Positions 6,382 to 10,876 of a DNA stretch of 10,876 bases are shown one piece after another. Each line of letters starts with the position of its first letter. Within the stretch, counting starts at the first letter, position 1. A program made the translations under genes and the position numbers. The notes beneath the pieces are model-generated. The model was not told where the DNA came from and made no database searches. It saw only the letters and a list, made by a program, of their open reading frames with translations. The DNA comes from Candidatus Pelagibacterales bacterium (lineage in GTDB: Bacteria > Pseudomonadota > Alphaproteobacteria > Pelagibacterales > Pelagibacteraceae). Location of the stretch: positions 1 to 10,876 of the forward strand of contig VHCC01000020.1 in the NCBI GenBank assembly GCA_016882185.1. The letters are read 5' to 3'.

Positions 6382-9177
6382 TTAATGAGCAGTGGTCCAA
6401 TTTAATCCTTCTTTAATATCTACGCTTAAAGGAATAGAAAATTTATAGTTTGGCTCAGAGGCTTTTGACATTATTTCGACAATATCAATTTTAGATTTTT
6501 TAATATTATCGGCAGAGGTTTCGAATACTAGCTCATCATGAATTTGCAAAAGCATTTTACATTGTAAGTCTTGATCTTGAATTTTTTGATCTATTTTAAT
6601 CATAGCCAGTCTTAAAAGATCAGCTGCAGTTCCTTGGATTGGAGCATTAATAGATGCTCTTTCTTGAAAAGTTCTTAAAGTGTGATTTTTATCGTTGATA
6701 TTTGGAAAATTACATTTTCTACCAAATAATGTTTTTACATAACCATATTTTCTACAATTTTTTAATGTTTCATTCATATAATCTTTTATCTCAGGAAATT
6801 TTTTAAAATAGGATTTTAAAAAAGTCTCTGCTTCAACATTAGAAACTGAAATTTGTTTAGCAAGACCATAAGATGAAATTCCATAAATAATTCCAAAATT
6901 TATTGCCTTTGCTTTTCTCCTCATTTCTTCGTTAATATCTTTGTGTTTTACTTCGAAGATTTGAGCTGCTGTAATATTATGAATATCTTCAGAGTTTAAA
7001 AAACCTTTCTTTAGTTCCTTAACATCGGCCATATGCGCAAGTATCCTCATTTCGATTTGACTGTAATCTGCTGAAATTAAAAAATTACCTTTTTCAGCGA
7101 TAAACGCTGAGCGTATTTCTTTGCCTTCTGCAGATTTGATTGGAATATTTTGAATATTTGGATCACTAGATGCAAGTCTTCCTGTATTAGTCGCGGCAAG
7201 TAAAAAGGATGTGTGAATTCTTTTAGTTTTAGAATCAATAAATTCTTGTAAACTGTCGGTGTAAGTATTCTTTAATTTAGATTTTTGTCTCCAGTCTAAA
7301 ATAAGTTTGGGTAATTCGTGACCTTGAAAGGCAAGATCCTCCAAAATATTTACATTTGTTGCGTAGTTACCTTTTTTTGTTTTTTTAGTAGCGATAATTT
7401 TTAATTTTTTATAAAGAATATCTCCAAGTTGTTTGGTAGAGGCAATATTGAACTCTTCCCCTGCAAGTTCATAAATTTTTTTTTCTAAAACTTTTAAATC
7501 TTTTTCAAATTTTAAAGATAAATTTTTTAAAATTTTTTCATCAATTTTAACTCCATTCTCCTCCATCTGAGATAAAACTTGAATCATTGGTTTTTCAAGT
7601 TCCTCATAAATACTTAATACCTCCTCTTTAAAAATTCTGGTGTTAAAAAAATTATATAACCTTAAAGTTACATCTGCATCTTCAGCCGCATACTCTGTTG
7701 CTTGATTAATATTAACTTTATCAAAAGTAACTTGCGATTTTCCAATACCAGCAACATCTTTGAATGAAATAGTTTTATGATGCAAATGAATCTCAGAAAG
7801 TAAATCCATGCCATGACGATTTATTCCTGCATCAAGAACATAGGACATTAACATGGTGTCCTCTATTGGATTTAAATGAATCCCATATTTTTTTAATATT
7901 CGAAAATCATATTTAATATTATGTCCAATTTTTTTAATACTTTTATCCTCAAGAAAAGGTTTAATTTTTTTAATAACTAACTCGGTATTTAATTGGGATT
8001 TAATTTGTTTATCTTCCTTATTGGAATGATTTAAAGGCACATAATAGGCATTCCCCTCTTTAACGCAAAAAGAAATACCAACTAAATTAGCCTGCCTAAT
8101 ATTTAAAGAATCTGTCTCAACATCAACAACGATCAGGCCCTTTTTTTCAGCTTCCTCTAAAATTTTTTCTAATTCAGATAATTTAAATACTGTTTTATAG
8201 TTTTTTCTAGAAACGTCAGTACTTGTAAAAACGCTATCTTTTGACTCTTCTAAAACAATATCTTTTTTAGCTGTCGATAATCCATAGGTCTTTTCAATTC
8301 TTTCCAAAAGTCTTGTAAATTCCATTTTTTTTAAAAATGAAACAATCTTTTCTTTATTTAAATCCTTAACTAGAAAATCTTCAATTTTTTCAACTGTTGG
8401 AACATCATCTTTAAGCGTTACTAATTTTTTACTAATAAGGGCATTTTCTTTATTGTCAGAAATTGTTTGTCTTCGCTTTGGCTGTTTAATTTTATCAACA
8501 TTTTTTAGTAAATTTTCTACTGAACCAAATTCATTAATTAATTCTGCGGCAGTCTTAACTCCTATGCTTGGAACACCGGGTATATTATCTGAACTGTCTC
8601 CTGCTAATGCTTGTACCTCTATAACTTTATCTGGAGTCACACCAAATTTTTCCTTAACTTCTTCTATGCCAATATCTTTATTTTTCATTGAGTCAAAAAG
8701 TGTTGTTTGATCATCAATTAACTGCATTAAATCTTTATCAGATGAAATAATCTTAACTCTTATATTTTTTTTTAGAGCTTCTTTTTTATAGGTAGCTATC
8801 AAGTCATCTGCCTCATAATTTTCCATCTCAATACTTGGTAAGTTAAATGCTTTTACAGCTTCGCGTATAAAACTAAATTGAGGTATTAAATCTTCTGGAG
8901 TTTCATTCCTATTTGCTTTGTATTCTGGATAAATATTATTTCTAAAATTTTTTCTAGCACTGTCAAATATAACTGCTAAATGGGTTGGTTTTTCATAACC
9001 ATCTTTTAATTTTGCATCCTCTAAAAATTTATAAAGCATATTACAAAATCCACTTACTGCACCTACTGGCATTCCATCACTTTTTCTTGTAAGTGGTGGT
9101 AAAGCATAAAAAGCTCTAAAAATATAACCAGAACCATCAATTAGATAAAGAAGGTCTGTTTTTTTAGAATTAGTCAT
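6382..9177 (-). CDS. polA: DNA polymerase I, with 5'-3' and 3'-5' exonuclease domains
   Basis: Replaces RNA primers on the lagging strand and fills repair gaps. At 931 residues it is a full three-domain enzyme like that of E. coli (928). The 5' nuclease domain (about 1-300) shows LIDGSGYIFRAFYALPPL (12-29), NYEADDLI (120-127), SSDKDLMQL (145-153) and GDSSDNIPGVPSIGVKTA (193-210). The proofreading domain (about 330-515) keeps its metal ligands: D352 and E354 (VDVETDSL), D424 (GHNIKYD) and Y496/D500 (YAAEDAD), so it should proofread. The polymerase domain has motif A with D704 (ADYSQIE), motif B RRKAKAINFGIIYG (753-766) and motif C HDE (880-882). F761, at the position of E. coli F762, predicts ordinary discrimination against dideoxynucleotides. 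The ATG at 9175-9177 precedes the conserved N-terminus by only a few residues. No Shine-Dalgarno is visible. It is divergent from the ABC gene and heads the minus-strand gene run. Confidence 0.98.
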   Translation of the reverse strand: MTNSKKTDLLYLIDGSGYIFRAFYALPPLTRKSDGMPVGAVSGFCNMLYKFLEDAKLKDGYEKPTHLAVIFDSARKNFRNNIYPEYKANRNETPEDLIPQFSFIREAVKAFNLPSIEMENYEADDLIATYKKEALKKNIRVKIISSDKDLMQLIDDQTTLFDSMKNKDIGIEEVKEKFGVTPDKVIEVQALAGDSSDNIPGVPSIGVKTAAELINEFGSVENLLKNVDKIKQPKRRQTISDNKENALISKKLVTLKDDVPTVEKIEDFLVKDLNKEKIVSFLKKMEFTRLLERIEKTYGLSTAKKDIVLEESKDSVFTSTDVSRKNYKTVFKLSELEKILEEAEKKGLIVVDVETDSLNIRQANLVGISFCVKEGNAYYVPLNHSNKEDKQIKSQLNTELVIKKIKPFLEDKSIKKIGHNIKYDFRILKKYGIHLNPIEDTMLMSYVLDAGINRHGMDLLSEIHLHHKTISFKDVAGIGKSQVTFDKVNINQATEYAAEDADVTLRLYNFFNTRIFKEEVLSIYEELEKPMIQVLSQMEENGVKIDEKILKNLSLKFEKDLKVLEKKIYELAGEEFNIASTKQLGDILYKKLKIIATKKTKKGNYATNVNILEDLAFQGHELPKLILDWRQKSKLKNTYTDSLQEFIDSKTKRIHTSFLLAATNTGRLASSDPNIQNIPIKSAEGKEIRSAFIAEKGNFLISADYSQIEMRILAHMADVKELKKGFLNSEDIHNITAAQIFEVKHKDINEEMRRKAKAINFGIIYGISSYGLAKQISVSNVEAETFLKSYFKKFPEIKDYMNETLKNCRKYGYVKTLFGRKCNFPNINDKNHTLRTFQERASINAPIQGTAADLLRLAMIKIDQKIQDQDLQCKMLLQIHDELVFETSADNIKKSKIDIVEIMSKASEPNYKFSIPLSVDIKEGLNWTTAH

Positions 9178-9225
9178 TAAATAAATATTATCTTATAAAT
9201 AGAAAAATTATATTACATAATATTA
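9178..9225. promoter_or_regulatory. Divergent promoter region, polA / ABC transporter
   Basis: This 48 bp gap between two divergent starts must hold, or closely overlap, the promoters of both units. On the minus strand a perfect TATAAT occurs at 9212-9207, about 30 bp before the polA ATG, but with only a weak -35. On the plus strand TATAAA at 9194-9199 lies 17 bp after TAGTCA at 9171-9176 (4 of 6 matches to TTGACA), which would give a leader of about 20 bases for the ABC gene. The plus -35 would lie inside the first polA codons. That promoters exist here is nearly forced by gene orientation; the exact boxes are tentative because the DNA is almost pure A/T. Confidence 0.45.
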
Positions 9226-10152
9226 ATGGAAAATTTTTTAGCACTTGAAATTACTAATCTTTCAAAACAATTTAAAACAAAACAAAATACAATCCACGCT
9301 TTAAAAAATATTAATTTAAATGTTAATAAGGGAGAAATATTTGGTTTATTAGGACCAAACGGTGCTGGTAAATCTACATTTATAAATATTCTTGCAGGAA
9401 CAGTTATAAAATCCTCTGGTTCAGTAAAGGTGTGGAACTTTGATCTTGATAAAAATTCTAGGGAGGTAAGAAGCTCTATTGGAATAGTTCCTCAAGAAAC
9501 AAATCTAGATCCCTTTTTTTCTCCAAGAAAATTACTAGAAATTCAAGCAGGCATGTATGGAATTAAGGAAAACGAAAGAATCACAGATAAAATTTTAGAA
9601 ATAACCATGCTTAAAGATAAGGCTGATTCTTATGCTCGAAGTTTATCCGGAGGTATGAAGAGAAGGTTGTTAGTTGCAAAAGCGTTAGTTCATCAACCGC
9701 CTATTTTAATTTTGGATGAACCTACAGCTGGTGTTGATGTGGATCTTAGACAACAACTTTTAGAAAACATCCAACAACTTAATAAGCAAGGCGTAACTAT
9801 TATTTTAACAACTCACTACCTTCAAGAAGCTCAACAATTATGTGACCGAATTGCAATAATTAATCATGGTGAATTAATAGCATTAGATAAAACTGAAAAT
9901 TTATTAAATAATATTCTTACTAAAAAAATAATTTTTAAATTAAAGGTTCCCAAAAACATTGGAGAAAAGCTCAAGTCTGGTCTTGTAATTAATTATCCAA
10001 AACCTGACCTTATTAGCATCACCTACAACAAAAATGAGAATAAAATTGAAGAAATTATATCTGAAGTTAAGGAAAAAAATCTTGAAATTTTAGATATTTT
10101 AACAGAAGATGCTGATTTAGAGGATGTTTTTTTAAAACTTACAAAAAAATGA
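9226..10152 (+). CDS. ABC-2-type (YadG/DrrA-like) transporter ATP-binding protein
   Basis: Nucleotide-binding subunit of an ABC exporter. It should power an ABC-2-type membrane permease; the substrate cannot be told. Of 308 residues the ATPase domain takes up about 6-230: Walker A GPNGAGKST (43-51), Q-loop Q90 (VPQET), signature LSGGMKRR (140-147), Walker B LILDEPT (161-167) and switch histidine H197 in TTHYLQEA. The C-terminal extension ends in DADLEDVFLKLTKK (295-308), the tail typical of the YadG/DrrA/CcmA group and absent from ECF-transporter ATPases. All catalytic elements are intact. The ATG at 9226 is the only sensible start and has no Shine-Dalgarno. The permease normally follows directly, but here the stop overlaps the bioY start (ATGA). 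Either the permease is encoded elsewhere or the pairing with bioY is incidental packing. Confidence 0.93.
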   Translation: MENFLALEITNLSKQFKTKQNTIHALKNINLNVNKGEIFGLLGPNGAGKSTFINILAGTVIKSSGSVKVWNFDLDKNSREVRSSIGIVPQETNLDPFFSPRKLLEIQAGMYGIKENERITDKILEITMLKDKADSYARSLSGGMKRRLLVAKALVHQPPILILDEPTAGVDVDLRQQLLENIQQLNKQGVTIILTTHYLQEAQQLCDRIAIINHGELIALDKTENLLNNILTKKIIFKLKVPKNIGEKLKSGLVINYPKPDLISITYNKNENKIEEIISEVKEKNLEILDILTEDADLEDVFLKLTKK

Positions 10153-10727
10153 TTGATAATAAAAGTATTAATAAAAATTATATTTTTACAAAAAAAATTA
10201 TTTTGTTATTACCAATTATATTTTTTTCGACTTTTTTAATTACATTATCGGCAAAACTTAAAGTTCCTTTTTATCCGGTTCCAATGACAATGCAGCCATT
10301 TATAATTGTGCTTATTGGAATAGTATTTGGATGGAGATTGGGTGGTACTATTGTTTTATTATATTTATTACAGGGTGCTCTGGGTTTACCTGTTTTTGCT
10401 GGAACACCTGAAAAAGGAATTGGTTTAAGTTATATTCTAGGTCCAACTTTTGGATATATTCTAGGTTTTTTAGTTTCTGTGGTAATTGCAGGATATCTTA
10501 ATTTTAAAGTAAATTTTTTTAAAAGAATAGTATTAGCAAGTTTATGTATAGCTCCGATTTATATCTTGGGAATGGCATGGCTTGGCTCAATCATTGGTTG
10601 GGACAAACCAATATTTAATCTAGGCGCAAAGCCATTTTTACTTGCTGAGTTATTTAAAGTTTTATTAATTGCAACTATTCTACCTTTGGTTTTAAAACTT
10701 CGAAATAAGCTTAAAAAATTTATTTAG
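10149..10727 (+). CDS. bioY: Biotin transporter BioY (ECF S-component)
   Basis: Integral membrane protein that binds biotin as the substrate-specific subunit of an energy-coupling-factor transporter, working alone or with the ATPase BioM and the transmembrane protein BioN. The 192 residues form about six hydrophobic segments. Family marks are KLKVPFYPVPMTMQPF (36-51), GWRLGG (61-66), YLLQGALGLPVFAG (72-85), the core GPTFGYILGF (98-107) and a C-terminal region with KPFLLAELFKVLLIA (161-175). The start overlaps the ABC ATPase stop as ATGA, so translation is probably coupled, and the stop overlaps the end of the convergent regA gene by 8 bp. Neither bioM nor bioN is seen nearby, and the preceding ATPase is not of the BioM type. 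Its presence implies biotin uptake; whether the cell also makes biotin cannot be judged from this window. Confidence 0.94.
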   Translation: MIDNKSINKNYIFTKKIILLLPIIFFSTFLITLSAKLKVPFYPVPMTMQPFIIVLIGIVFGWRLGGTIVLLYLLQGALGLPVFAGTPEKGIGLSYILGPTFGYILGFLVSVVIAGYLNFKVNFFKRIVLASLCIAPIYILGMAWLGSIIGWDKPIFNLGAKPFLLAELFKVLLIATILPLVLKLRNKLKKFI

Positions 10728-10876
10728 GTGATCTTTTAGAAAGAATTCTTTGTAGAGTTCTTCTGTGCATTTTAAGTCTTCTCGCCGTCTCAGAAACGTT
10801 ACGATCGCATAATTCAAATACTCTCTGGATATGTTCCCATTTTACCCTATCAGCAGACATTGGGTTCTCAGGAGGC
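10720..10876 (-). CDS. regA: RegA/ActR/PrrA-type response regulator, C-terminal end only
   Basis: Only the last 51 codons lie in the window; the receiver domain is beyond base 10876. The visible part begins PPENPMSADRVKWEHIQRVF and ends in a Fis-type helix-turn-helix with NVSETARRLKMHRRTLQRIL (26-45), then SKRSPK and a TAA stop. The proline-rich linker, the NPMSADRV segment and the MHRRTLQRIL recognition helix are highly conserved in RegA/ActR/PrrA, the DNA-binding partner of the redox-sensing kinase RegB/PrrB, which controls respiration, carbon and nitrogen genes in alphaproteobacteria. It converges on bioY with the two stop codons overlapping. The kinase gene is not visible. Family assignment is very likely despite the short length, because this C-terminus is distinctive. 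Confidence 0.92.
   Translation of the reverse strand, partial: PPENPMSADRVKWEHIQRVFELCDRNVSETARRLKMHRRTLQRILSKRSPK

Noticed and set aside
8453..8710. 85-codon open frame on the plus strand
   Set aside because: It lies entirely antisense to the conserved 5' nuclease domain of polA, has no family resemblance I can see and no start signal; a shadow of polA codon use.
9226..10152. ATPase as BioM, the ECF partner of BioY
   Set aside because: The protein is about 75 residues longer than BioM and ends in the LEDVFLKLT tail of ABC-2 exporter ATPases.
1..10876. CRISPR arrays, insertion sequences, tRNA or rRNA genes, phage genes
   Set aside because: No spaced direct repeats, terminal inverted repeats, transposase motifs or cloverleaf-like sequences were found; the gene order is ordinary chromosomal housekeeping.

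Overview
The window is a densely packed, strongly AT-rich bacterial segment with gaps of at most about 50 bp, several overlapping genes and almost no Shine-Dalgarno sequences. The gene content is alphaproteobacterial: a class I lysyl-tRNA synthetase, a ChvI/ChvG-type two-component system, the tsaE-amgK pair, S-adenosylhomocysteinase next to that cluster, and the tail of a RegA/ActR-type regulator. With the A/T and Lys/Asn/Ile bias and the extreme compactness, this suggests a genome-streamlined marine alphaproteobacterium of the SAR11/Pelagibacterales type. That assignment is inferred from content and composition; no marker gene was placed phylogenetically.

Layout. Everything from 1 to 9177 lies on the minus strand. 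In transcription order it is polA (9177-6382), chvI (6342-5641), chvG (5635-4106), ahcY (4054-2765), tsaE (2754-2296), amgK (2312-1302) and class I lysS (1312 to beyond base 1, C-terminus missing). polA is separated by a 48 bp divergent intergenic region from a plus-strand pair: an ABC-2-type transporter ATPase (9226-10152) and bioY (10149-10727), joined by an ATGA overlap. bioY converges on the last 51 codons of a minus-strand regA/actR homologue (10720 to beyond 10876), and the two stops overlap by 8 bp.

Functions. polA is a complete three-domain DNA polymerase I. ChvI/ChvG is an envelope-stress and nutrient-sensing phosphorelay. AhcY clears S-adenosylhomocysteine in the methyl cycle. TsaE serves the t6A tRNA modification, AmgK phosphorylates recycled peptidoglycan amino sugars, and LysRS charges tRNA-Lys. 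BioY is the biotin-binding membrane component of an ECF transporter. The ATPase before it belongs to a different (exporter) family and has no permease in view.

No mobile element, CRISPR array, RNA gene or clearly new system was found. The main interest is how the order departs from the arrangement familiar in larger alphaproteobacteria: the PTS genes (hprK, EIIA, HPr) usually between chvG and ahcY are absent, and amgK is followed by lysS rather than murU.
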